Assembly (NCBI GenBank): GCA_030765045.1
Contig: CM060964.1
Location: 140,574,868 to 140,638,867 of the forward strand
Origin: Tenodera sinensis
Taxonomy: Eukaryota > Arthropoda > Insecta > Mantodea > Mantidae
Reading direction: 5' to 3'
DNA: 64,000 bases
Of the stretch, positions 13,096-24,918 are shown piece by piece. Position numbers and translations under genes: made by a program. The first letter of the stretch is position 1, and each line of letters starts with the position of its first letter. A model generated the notes under the pieces. It was not told the origin of the DNA. It ran no database searches and was given only the letters and a program-made list of their open reading frames with translations.

Positions 13096-13348
13096 ATTGA
13101 ATTTTTAAGTTCCATTCTACCTCTTAAACTTTGCCCCGACACGGCTTGTGTGTTTAAAAACACCAACAGTAAGTTTGTTGGCATAAATAAATAATAATTA
13201 CCATGTGAAGGTTATTTAATCCTGGGATATAAAGTACTTGCAATAGTAAGTCACCATTGGGGTAATTGTCTCTGATGTGAGACTGCCTTTGTGGTTTACC
13301 AGGAGAAATACGAACTGGCTTGAGAATTTAATGTCATTCTGGCAGTTT

Positions 13349-13420
13349 GTCACAATAGCTCAGTGGTTAGAGCGTCCGCGCGGTAAGCGGAAGGTCTGTG
13401 GTTCAAATCCCAGTTGTGGC
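13349..13420 (+). other. tRNA-like sequence, array copy 2
   Basis: Same 72-base sequence as copy 1 as far as I can see, with intact A and B boxes and the G-type anticodon loop (CGCGCGG). It starts a B-type unit. Confidence 0.75.
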
Positions 13421-13678
13421 ATTGAATTTTTAAGTTCCAGTTCTACCTCTTAAACTTTGCCCACACACGGCTTGTGTGTTTAAAAACACCAACAGTAAGT
13501 TTGTTGGCATAAATAAATAAATAATAATTACCATGTGAAGGTTATTTAATCCTGGGATATAAAGTACTTGCAATAGTAAGTCACCATTGGGGTAATTGTC
13601 TCTGATGTGAGACTGCCTTTGTGGTTTACCAGGAGAAATACGAACTGGCTTGAGAATTTAATGTCATTCTGGCAGTTT

Positions 13679-13750
13679 GTCACAATAGCTCAGTGGTTAG
13701 AGCGTCCGCGCGGTAAGCGGAAGGTCTGTGGTTCAAATCCCAGTTGTGGC
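13679..13750 (+). other. tRNA-like sequence, array copy 3
   Basis: Same as copy 1; it starts an A-type unit and begins the second AAB trimer. Confidence 0.75.
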
Positions 13751-14003
13751 ATTGAATTTTTAAGTTCCATTCTACCTCTTAAACTTTGCCCCGACACGGC
13801 TTGTGTGTTTAAAAACACCAACAGTAAGTTTGTTGGCATAAATAAATAATAATTACCATGTGAAGGTTATTTAATCCTGGGATATAAAGTACTTGCAATA
13901 GTAAGTCACCATTGGGGTAATTGTCTCTGATGTGAGACTGCCTTTGTGGTTTACCAGGAGAAATACGAACTGGCTTGAGAATTTAATGTCATTCTGGCAG
14001 TTT

Positions 14004-14075
14004 GTCACAATAGCTCAGTGGTTAGAGCGTCCGCGCGGTAAGCGGAAGGTCTGTGGTTCAAATCCCAGTTGTGGC
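14004..14075 (+). other. tRNA-like sequence, array copy 4
   Basis: Same as copy 1; it starts an A-type unit. Confidence 0.75.
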
Positions 14076-14328
14076 ATTGAATTTTTAAGTTCCATTCTAC
14101 CTCTTAAACTTTGCCCCGACACGGCTTGTGTGTTTAAAAACACCAACAGTAAGTTTGTTGGCATAAATAAATAATAATTACCATGTGAAGGTTATTTAAT
14201 CCTGGGATATAAAGTACTTGCAATAGTAAGTCACCATTGGGGTAATTGTCTCTGATGTGAGACTGCCTTTGTGGTTTACCAGGAGAAATACGAACTGGCT
14301 TGAGAATTTAATGTCATTCTGGCAGTTT

Positions 14329-14400
14329 GTCACAATAGCTCAGTGGTTAGAGCGTCCGCGCGGTAAGCGGAAGGTCTGTGGTTCAAATCCCAGTTGTGGC
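14329..14400 (+). other. tRNA-like sequence, array copy 5
   Basis: Same as copy 1; it starts a B-type unit. Confidence 0.75.
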
Positions 14401-14658
14401 ATTGAATTTTTAAGTTCCAGTTCTACCTCTTAAACTTTGCCCACACACGGCTTGTGTGTTTAAAAACACCAACAGTAAGTTTGTTGGCATAAATAAATAA
14501 ATAATAATTACCATGTGAAGGTTATTTAATCCTGGGATATAAAGTACTTGCAATAGTAAGTCACCATTGGGGTAATTGTCTCTGATGTGAGACTGCCTTT
14601 GTGGTTTACCAGGAGAAATACGAACTGGCTTGAGAATTTAATGTCATTCTGGCAGTTT

Positions 14659-14730
14659 GTCACAATAGCTCAGTGGTTAGAGCGTCCGCCCGGTAAGCGG
14701 AAGGTCTGTGGTTCAAATCCCAGTTGTGGC
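14659..14730 (+). other. tRNA-like sequence, array copy 6 (C-type loop)
   Basis: Differs from copies 1-5 by C instead of G in the anticodon loop (CGCCCGG), a state shared only with the partial copy at the palindrome centre. The unit ends about 30 bases after the tRNA-like part, where homology stops near 14761. Confidence 0.75.
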
Positions 14731-15030
14731 ATTGAATTTTTAAGTTCCAGTTCTACCTCTTATGTATTTGTAAGTTTCCTGTCATTTATAAGTTTCCTGT
14801 GTTTTGTGCTTTCCTAGTCCTACAGAAGTATCTCATTGTGATCTATTATTGAAAATCCATAGTGCCGAGAGACCATGCTCAGTTATCACATGCTTGGCAA
14901 TCATAGCAAGGGGATTTCAGCAACTTGTGGCAACTTACAATTCTCGTTGTTATTATGGAAACAGTTATTTCAGACCATTAATTTATTGATCCTTCAGAAG
15001 CTAGCTGATATAATACAGAGAGACCCAAAA

Positions 15031-15175
15031 ACATGACGATGATGATGATGATGATGATGATGACGACGACGACAAAGACAATGGCAATAACACTAATACT
15101 AGTAATACTAACAGCAGTAACAGTAACAACAACATTCATAATAATAAAAAATATAAATAAATAATAAAAAAATAA

Positions 15176-15234
<59 letters not shown>
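15031..15234. repeat. GAT/ATG microsatellites
   Basis: A GAT/GAC run at 15036-15072 and an uninterrupted ATG run at about 15177-15234, separated by an AT-rich linker with AAC and AAT runs. The second run directly abuts the TG that starts the Gypsy-like LTR. Poly-His, poly-Ser and poly-Ile frames on the minus strand are by-products. Confidence 0.9.
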
Positions 15235-15235
<1 letters not shown>

Positions 15236-16823
15236 TGACATTGCCCGTACAACATACGGACGAGAAGGGGAGGAGTGTGACCTTGGATACGGTGAGCAAC
15301 TGTGTGTATGTGACCATACACAATGATGCCAGTAAAACACAAAAGAAAGGGCCCAGAAGCTTCTAGTTAATTCGTTATTTTAAATCATCGCTGCACACGT
15401 GTATGGAGGGTTCTCGAAGGTCACGTGACATCGGTTCCAGTATAAATAGGACAGACAGTTGGGCAGCAGCGACGGTCGTAGCCTTAGCCGTAGCCGTCGA
15501 GGAGATGAAAGTAGAGACGTCCGAGGTGAAGACAGAGCTACCGGCGAAGATTGACGGGAACTGGTCAGCGTGAAGGAAGACACAGAAGAACTCGGCGGAA
15601 AGATGGGAAACCTCTGCCAGTGCGTGGACGTTGTGGAGGACGACGGGGAACGTCTTGGCGTCCTGGAAGGAAGAGTTGACGGAAGGGACAAGGAACTGGA
15701 TGCAAGGAGCGGACGGGATAGCGCGGACCTGGGGAGGGAGCACCTAGTGGCCGAGACGACAGTTGCGCCCGTCTCGGAGAACGGAAGCGTACGTCAAGAG
15801 GAAGACAAAGAGCCAACTCAGGGACGTCGTCGAGGATCCCCTAGAGGAGTGTGTCGGACATGTAGCAAACCAGGACATGTCGTGGAGGACGACCAGCAGG
15901 GAAACGTACGAGCAAGCGAGGAACACGTGAGACCCGACTTGGCGTGAGACGTGGAGTAACCGACGAGGCCATCCAATCAGGTGATGCACAGTGCCGTTAA
16001 TGGAAGAGTGAAGGACATCATCGCGGACGGCAGGATACAGGGGAAGCCGTGCCGGGTACGAGTGAATACGAGTGTAGCACTGACTGATACGACCGGATGT
16101 GGCAGACGATATGCCAACGAGGAAATTAGATCGACCCTACGAGATAATGACAGCATCGGGTGACACCTTGCCTGTGGAGAATGAGGTCTGGCTGGAGATG
16201 ACCTGGGGGCAGAGCGTTATGGGTCTGCGGGTATTCGTCGCGAAGGTGACTGAGGTGATATGGGTATTGAAGCCCTTAGAAGCCACGAGGCGACGGTCGA
16301 CGTTGGCAGGGAAGTCCTGCGAGTCGGGACAGACGAGATGACGTGCCGGAGCCCCAGCGAACATCTGAAGGTCTGCAGGATGACCCTGGTGGAGGTCACG
16401 ATTGGGTACGCCATGAGCAAGGTAGCAGAGAAGGTGCACCGGGGAGGTTGATGGTCATAGAACGCCAGGGGTCGTTTCCACGTTGTGCGCAGGATAGTAC
16501 GCCAACACACCTGGGTAACGGGCAAGTGGAGGAAGTCCCGTCACAATCGCGGAGGTGGTCGCAGGGTGGCAGACGTCGCCTACCCAGACCAAGGGGGCGC
16601 TATCCAACAACACTGTCGAGGACCATGCCACCTGGATAAGTGATACGATGGCGAAATCTACTGTACTCGGGAATGCCCTGAGAGAAGATGTAGATGGTAC
16701 ATCATAGGGATCGTCTGGCCAACTATAATGGTGCTTCTCTCCCGACCAGCGTTGGGGAGGGAGCAGTGTGACATTGGTCTTACAACAATACACAGATCAG
16801 AGGGGACAGTGTGACCTTGGATA
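15235..16823 (+). mobile_element. defective Ty3/Gypsy-like LTR retrotransposon
   Basis: A segment starting TGTGACATTG at 15235 recurs at 16770. Both copies continue with a related 55-60 bases (TACAACA, AGAGGGG or AGAAGGGG, AGTGTGACCTTGGATA). The second is preceded by GTTGGGGAGGGAGCAG, a typical Gypsy polypurine tract right before the LTR TG. I therefore read 15235 to about 15500 as the 5' LTR, with a TATAAATAG box near 15441, and 16770-16823 as the start of the 3' LTR, cut off by a T-run and a SINE-tail fragment. Only gag end and protease remain inside; reverse transcriptase, RNase H and integrase are absent. The locally higher GC content fits a separate origin from its AT-rich surroundings. 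Confidence 0.72.
15545..16460 (+). pseudogene. Gypsy gag C-terminus and aspartic protease remnant
   Basis: The frame at 15570-15947 is charged and ends with CRTCSKPGH, which resembles a degenerate gag zinc knuckle (CX2CX4H with the last Cys lost). After a stop the reading continues with DIIADGRIQGKPCRVRVNTS near 16010-16070, which lines up with the protease active-site region of insect Gypsy elements (usual VDTGA); the catalytic Asp is replaced by Asn. The next frame holds YEIMTASGDTLPVENEVWLE and LRVFVAKVTEVIWVL, and after a frame change HEATVDVGREVLRVG, all characteristic of the protease-to-RT linker of such elements. At least two frameshifts and several stops show it is dead. Confidence 0.7.
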
Positions 16824-16885
16824 GTTTTTTTTTTTTTTTTTAATTAACGTCCTCCAACATTGTGTCATACGGATATTAGCAGTAA
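16824..16885 (-). mobile_element. SINE 3'-end fragment
   Basis: A T run is followed by AATTAACGTCCTCCAACATT and GTGTCATACGG. On the minus strand this is the conserved 3' end also found at 60700-60735, 44998-45040, 19965-20010 and 55435-55460. It truncates the 3' LTR of the Gypsy-like element. Confidence 0.6.
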
Positions 16886-16886
16886 A

Positions 16887-17980
<1,094 letters not shown>

Positions 17981-18815
17981 AGTATGATGTGTTGCACTCA
18001 CATGACTTTCTCTACTCTTGTGATAACCATTCTTACAAACTCTTATTCCTATATCTTCTTCGTGTTAGTTGAAATAGTTATTTGCAGAAATTGTCTTATT
18101 GCATATTTCCTTGTAGGTGCAAGGGGAATATGGGAATACAGTAGGCTTTGTGCGATAGTCAAATCTTTTAAAGCTTGAGATTCCGCTCTCTTTGTAAGTC
18201 TAAGATATATACCAAAGTGAGTAACGATCTTTGATTTGTTAAGTATTCCAAAACTCACACAAGTAACAAGGAATATCTCGGAAATCGTACACTCTACAAG
18301 AAAAATTTATTTGGACACAGATTGTGTTTTCTCGCAAGATTTGGTCTACCTCTTACGGTTTACCAGTAATGTAAAAGTTATCCAGAGTAAACAGGACTAT
18401 GTGGGCTATGGCCAGAAAATTCAAAATATATATTTCATTTATCTTAAAAATATTTTAAACATGTGGCATTTTAATCAAAATCGTTAGTCATTTTCGAGAA
18501 AATCAAAATTTTCGAAACAGAACAGTTTCCATGTAAAGTAGTTTAAAGGTGGAGCAATTTTCTTCAAAATCTTCGTGTCGCATCCTTAAAAGATATTAAA
18601 TTTAAATAGCAACTTTGGTTTTTAACCGGCTTTTCGTTTCTGACATGCGAGCGCCCCTCCCCCCAAACACACGCACGACCTTTTTCTAAAAATGCTTTTT
18701 TGGATTCAGGGGGCCTCAATACATATATTTCTGGTGAAATCTCGAGATCGAATTTTTGGGTGGAATACCCTATACTTACTATACGTAGTAGCGAAAGTAA
18801 ACATGTATTTCTCTG
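17981..18815 (+). repeat. dispersed non-coding repeat, copy 1
   Basis: Matches 40048-40899 over almost its full length, for example TGTTGCACTCACATGACTTT, CAGTAGGCTTTG, GCGATAGTCAAATCTTTTAA, AACATGTGGCATTTTAATC, TTCGTGTCGCATCCTT, ACCTTTTTCTAAAAAT, and the ending GAATTTTTGGGTGGAATA then CTATACGTA. A shorter, more diverged copy is near 51140-51795. No coding frame is shared by the copies. The ending motif with a reiterated ATACGTA and GTAAA is one I associate with widespread insect repeats, but I cannot name the family. Confidence 0.8.
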
Positions 18816-19354
18816 TGAGCGATGTCAACTTCAACCAAATACTTTAATTTATTTCAGTTCACCTAATTATCAGAAAATGACAATGGTGTAACTCTCTGAA
18901 AAATGTTAAGGCAGCTTTAAAAGAATTAATTTTCTTTGCTAATTAAAAGTATTTAATTCTATTATCTGAGAAACTGTTTGAGCTAGAACACTGAGCCTTT
19001 GCACAATCATCTTATTTGTTCATATGAAGTGTCAATTTTCACATAAACAGATGTAAAATTGAAGAAATTAGAACATTTAGTCCTAGTGTTCCTTAACTGC
19101 TGATGCAGTATATACAAATATTGTGGAGGTGCACCGAGGAAGAATGTGAATAAGTCAAAAGTCAATTTGCCATTTGAAGACATTGCTCAAAATTATATAT
19201 TTACATGTGAATAATCTAGAACTGTGCATGTAAAACAACACCACTTCATGTACAAAAGCTAAACAGATACACTAGCCATATTTGCTACTGTAACGGCCGG
19301 CCAGTAGAATGCCTCCCAAAGCTGCAGGGATGGCATAAATGGAAGCGAGTGTAC

Positions 19355-19640
19355 ATGTTAGTAATGCCTATGATTCAACAGTTAAATGATATGTTAGTAA
19401 TGCCTATGATTCAACAGTTAAATGATGACGTTTCATCAATATCTGGAACCTAGTTATTACCATTATCACTTTCGTAACGCTTATCAAGACACCATTACAG
19501 CAATGTCTCTGATTCAACAGTTAAATGATGACATTTCATCAATATCTGGAACCTAGTTATTACCATTATCACTTTCGTAACGCTCTTCAAGAAACCGTTA
19601 CAGCAATGCCTCTGATTCAACAGGTCATCAATACTTCATA
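19355..19640 (+). repeat. tandem minisatellite, unit about 118 bp
   Basis: A short 39-bp direct repeat (GTTAGTAATGCCTATGATTC twice) leads into two nearly identical 118-bp copies containing GATTCAACAGTTAAATGATG, ATCAATATCTGGAACC and TATCACTTTCGTAACGC, and a partial third copy ending at GATTCAACAGG. Confidence 0.9.
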
Positions 19641-19961
19641 ACTGTTGTTATATGACTATTAGAAGCTTAGGGAACAGCATGGTTCAAAATGGAATCATCT
19701 GAATAATACACTTTTCGAACACAGAGGTTAATGGAAATATATTATACTATGTACAAATAAGCTCCAGTGCAATACGGCATTGATTTATTTAACCACTTGA
19801 CAGATCGCCTACTGTGGCTCTGAGCGCATGATTTTATATCAATAAAGTTTAAGTCTACCAACAAAATACAATAAACTTACAAGCATATTAGAGATACACA
19901 AACAATAAATTAAACCAAAATACTTTACATGGTTATGATACTTTTTTTTTCTTTCAATTTT

Positions 19962-20012
19962 TTAGTGTCCTCCAATGTAATGTCATATCGGACGGTTTGT
20001 TAATATTTGATA
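19962..20012 (-). mobile_element. SINE 3'-end fragment
   Basis: TTTTAGTGTCCTCCAATGTA and ATGTCATATCGGACGG are the minus-strand form of the shared SINE 3' end. No head or body is attached. Confidence 0.6.
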
Positions 20013-20099
20013 TACATTAAAACCTAAATAGATTGTATGAGGAATTATATTTTTCAGATGTTATTGAAAATCAATTACATACTTCATTACAAAATTTCA

Positions 20100-20665
20100 A
20101 TGATTTTTCCTTTGTTCTACATCTTCCAGGTTGTAAGACCTCATTTTTGTCAGCGGATTTTCATCAGGAAAGATTCACACGCTGATTGCCGCTTGGTCTC
20201 CGGATCCAATTGATAAATTCAGGTTTCATCTCCTGTGAGAATGTCAGAACCCCATTTAGAATCCACTCCTTTGAATCTTGTCAGCAGTTTCCCCATGTGT
20301 TTTTGTTCTCTCAAATTATGAGGCACCCATCGGAATGTGACCTTTCCCACGCGAAGGAATTCACGGAGGATTTTCAAAACTGCTGACGACCCAATCTGCA
20401 ATGCTGCCTCAATTTCTTTAATTGTTAAGTGATTATTTTCGTGAAGCATTTTCTCAACGCTGCAATGCTTTCCTCGGTCACTGCCGTTGCCGGACGCCCG
20501 TCTCTCTCATTTTTTCAAAGATGTTCCTGAAACCATCGGAAAACTGTGGCACTGGAAGGAGCAATGTTCCCAAAAGCCCATCCCAAACATTCAGTGACTT
20601 AACCCACGTTTAAAATCGCAGAAAATCATCGATCAAAAACACTCTTCCGAAATCCATTGCAGGAA
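20100..20665 (-). pseudogene. mariner transposase remnant (N-terminal half to first catalytic Asp)
   Basis: Minus-strand frames give, in order, an N-terminal part with several frame breaks (ECLDGLLGT, GFRNIFEKM, GVRQRQ), then MLHENNHLTIKEIEAALQIG, ILREFLRVGKVTFRWVPHNL, and SDILTGDET followed after one stop by IYQLDPETKRQS. These are the helix-turn-helix, the WVPH linker motif and the TGDE catalytic block with the first Asp, all typical of mariner transposases that move 1.3 kb TA-inserting elements. The second and third catalytic Asp regions are absent to the left of 20100. The copy is therefore truncated and frame-broken. It lies inside the glycosyltransferase intron in the same orientation as the gene. 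Confidence 0.85.
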
Positions 20666-22676
<2,011 letters not shown>

Positions 22677-22729
22677 CTATGAGCTGTTATTGCGTTATTT
22701 GTTTAATATTTTCGTAAATATTTGTAGTT

Positions 22730-23420
22730 ATGGAGGGGGAAGCTAGGAAGAGACGATATGTTGGTAAATTAAGAAGTAAGGAACGCCAAGTAATTATGAA
22801 TGTGTTAGATTATTTTTCAAGTAAAATGCGTGTAAGTAAGGCAGTAAAAGAAACAGCTAAGGCTATCGGGTGTTCAGAAGCAGTAATGTATAGGATTAAA
22901 AAGGAAGTAATGAAAGGACCTCTAAGAACGCCATCGAAAAAGAATGCAAAATGGGCGGGGAAAATAACAAAAACGCTAGGTTAATGCAATATGATGGAAT
23001 AGTGCAAAGTGGAGTGCGGCGAATTGTTCGTTCTTTACTGTTTGCAAATATTCCACCCACGCTGAATATAATTTTGTCACGGGTCAACAGTGATGAGACA
23101 CAACCAAATTTCTCAAGGGCCACTCTTAGTCGGTTCTTATATGATTAAGGGTTCGAATATGAAAGAAGGGGTAACAAGTGCATATTAATAGAAAGAGACG
23201 ATACCATCAGATGGCGACTTAAATATCTAAAAGACAAAGGTTTAGGGACCAGGGGAAATCAATTGTTTATACAGACCAGTCATTTGTAAATGTAGGTCAT
23301 ACAGTGACAAAGGCGTGCAGGGATAGCAAAGTTAAAAGTGCCCGTGAAGCAGCAATTGAATGACTACGTACAGGACTCCGTCCACCTCGGGGTCGCGCGC
23401 GGAGAAAGATTCGCAACCAA
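22730..23420 (+). pseudogene. DDE transposase remnant (Tc1/IS630-like superfamily), copy A
   Basis: The first 84 codons hold an N-terminal helix-turn-helix: SKERQVIMNVLDYF, then VSKAVKETAKAIGCSEAVMY and RIKKEV. A frame change follows, then IVRSLLFANIPPTLN, SRATLSRFLYD, FEYERRGNKCILIERDDTI and RWRLKYLKD. In a third frame comes the catalytic block YTDQSFVNVGHTVTKACRDS and TGLRPPRGR. Relatives use Y.DE.WVN.GHT..K.W.D; here the residue after the catalytic Asp is Gln. Several frameshifts and stops make it non-functional. It belongs to the same family as the copy at 52620-53365. No terminal repeats were found, and its left flank is the long TG tract. Confidence 0.75.
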
Positions 23421-24294
23421 TAAATGTTGCAACACTGCGCTCCATTTAACGTGTACTGTCTTCTAAGGGCAGGATGCGCTATAGTAGAGGTTTCCCGTGG
23501 TAAACTTTTTCGTAGTTGCATTTTGCACTTTGCACCGTACGATGCACCGGTGCATCCACCCCGAGAGGCTCTGGTATAATGGAAACCTGTTGGTCCCTGG
23601 TAATTTGATCTACAAGACGATATATCTTCAGAGAATGACGATTAGTGTTATTGTAATTCCATAGTAGGTATAACTAGCATAGCAAAATATTGTCTTATAT
23701 TACTGCATTTCTTCTTCACTTCTACAGATTATTGCGCGTCCCTAATACAATCCTCGGTCTATAGAGATGGATTTCCTATTTACAATCATGTCTTAGCAAT
23801 TTTTACCAGAATAGGTATTAAATCCAAGTTGGCGGTCATGTTGCACAATAAGGAAGATTTTGCAACCCTGAAATTTCAACTGCTCACGTCTGCACTCCAC
23901 TGACAGGCGTCTTATCTGTCATAGTGGGAAAAAAAACCTTTTCCCCTCCTTCCAGCTTTGATCGAAAGGAATACAAAAGGACTGTATAACTTGATATTGC
24001 CAGCCTTTGTGTATGTAACAATTGGTCATAAAAACACGGAATGTTTTATTACTCCTTTCAATAGAATATGCCAACTGATAACTTGCTATCTTTGCAGTAA
24101 ACCGAACTTTCATGACTCAGGTTACATTTCTGATGCCCAGTTTGCAATGCAATTCAACGACAATTCCTTTGCTGCTAAAATGTACGACATGCCACTCCAT
24201 TGTGGCACATTAGAATAGGGTTACAAAGATCACCATAGAAACCAAATGTTTCCTAATTTTATATAATTTATTTAGGAATATGATTAAATATAAG
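23421..24294. other. intronic sequence, no feature recognised
   Basis: May contain the degraded 3' part of the preceding transposase; no motif is clear. Confidence 0.45.
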
Positions 24295-24435
24295 TGTACC
24301 AAAAACCACCGATAACGCTTTGTATGTTGTGCAGGATGGCAAACTGACGAGTTTTCAAACAGCGGTTCTTATCTGAAAACCAATCAGTTTGCCGTCCCGC
24401 ACAATATACTAAGCGTTGTCGGTGTTTTTGGGACA
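24295..24435. mobile_element. palindromic MITE-like element, 141 bp
   Basis: Two arms of about 52 bases are inverted copies with around seven mismatches (outer ends TGTACCAAAAACCACCGAT and, in reverse, TGTCCCAAAAACACCGAC; inner ends both GGCAAACTGA), around a 36-base loop. Such compact palindromes are typical of non-autonomous DNA elements. I see no certain target-site duplication. Confidence 0.7.
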
Positions 24436-24847
24436 TTCTGTACATATGAGGAAGTTTTTCATGAAGAAAAAATCGAGGGTCACAATGTTGACAGTAGTAC
24501 ATTTTATGAAGTAAAGATACTAGAAAAACTCAGTCAATGCCTTGAATAACAACTCAAACTGTAGAAATTTACGAAGAACAAAATAATTCTGTAATCTTCG
24601 TTTGTTTAGCAGATTAAAAAACGCTAATTTTGTTGCTATGCTCCTCCATTTCCATATCAATTGGTGAGGAAGAAGGTTTCTTCATCTGTTTTTGCTACAT
24701 TATCAATATCGCGGATTGGTACACTGTATTATTAGTACCTGTAATTACAATTGGCACTGACACTGTTTTTCAAAACATAAGACGTCAACACACATCATAA
24801 ATTATTTGAAAGTCTTCACAAGACAATCCAGAGAGCATATTGTTGGC

Positions 24848-24849
<2 letters not shown>

Positions 24850-24913
<64 letters not shown>
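24850..24913. repeat. poly(A) run of about 63 bases
   Basis: Uninterrupted A. It could be the tail of a retrotransposed sequence, but the upstream bases show no recognised element. Confidence 0.95.

Positions 24914-24918
<5 letters not shown>

Larger units (their letters stand above)
12724..14765 (+). repeat. tandem array of 325/330 bp tRNA-like (SINE-derived) units in AAB-AAB order
   Basis: tRNA-like heads start at 13024, 13349, 13679, 14004, 14329 and 14659, with spacings of 325, 330, 325, 325 and 330. Two unit types exist: A (325 bp; TTCCATTCTACC, CCCCGACACGG, AAATAAATAAT) and B (330 bp; TTCCAGTTCTACC, CCCACACACGG, one more AAAT). Counting the palindrome arm, the order is A A B A A B and then a B start that breaks off at about 14761, so the array is a duplicated 980 bp trimer. 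Each unit has a 5' part without known homology (TGATGTGAGACTGCC region) and the tRNA-like part. The 76-80 residue frames repeated across it are by-products of the repeats. Confidence 0.92.

Noticed and set aside
13024..14730. Six functional tRNA-Thr genes
   Set aside because: Although acceptor, D and anticodon arms pair, the T stem is mispaired and position 33 is C in place of the near-invariant T. SINE-derived pseudo-tRNAs fit better.
12952..14817. Four near-identical 76-80 codon frames that look like a small gene family
   Set aside because: They are the plus-strand frame over the tandem unit and run through the tRNA-like sequence; the repetition is of DNA and no protein motif is present.
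14978..15342. Poly-His, poly-Ser and poly-Ile frames
   Set aside because: Translations of the ATG microsatellite.
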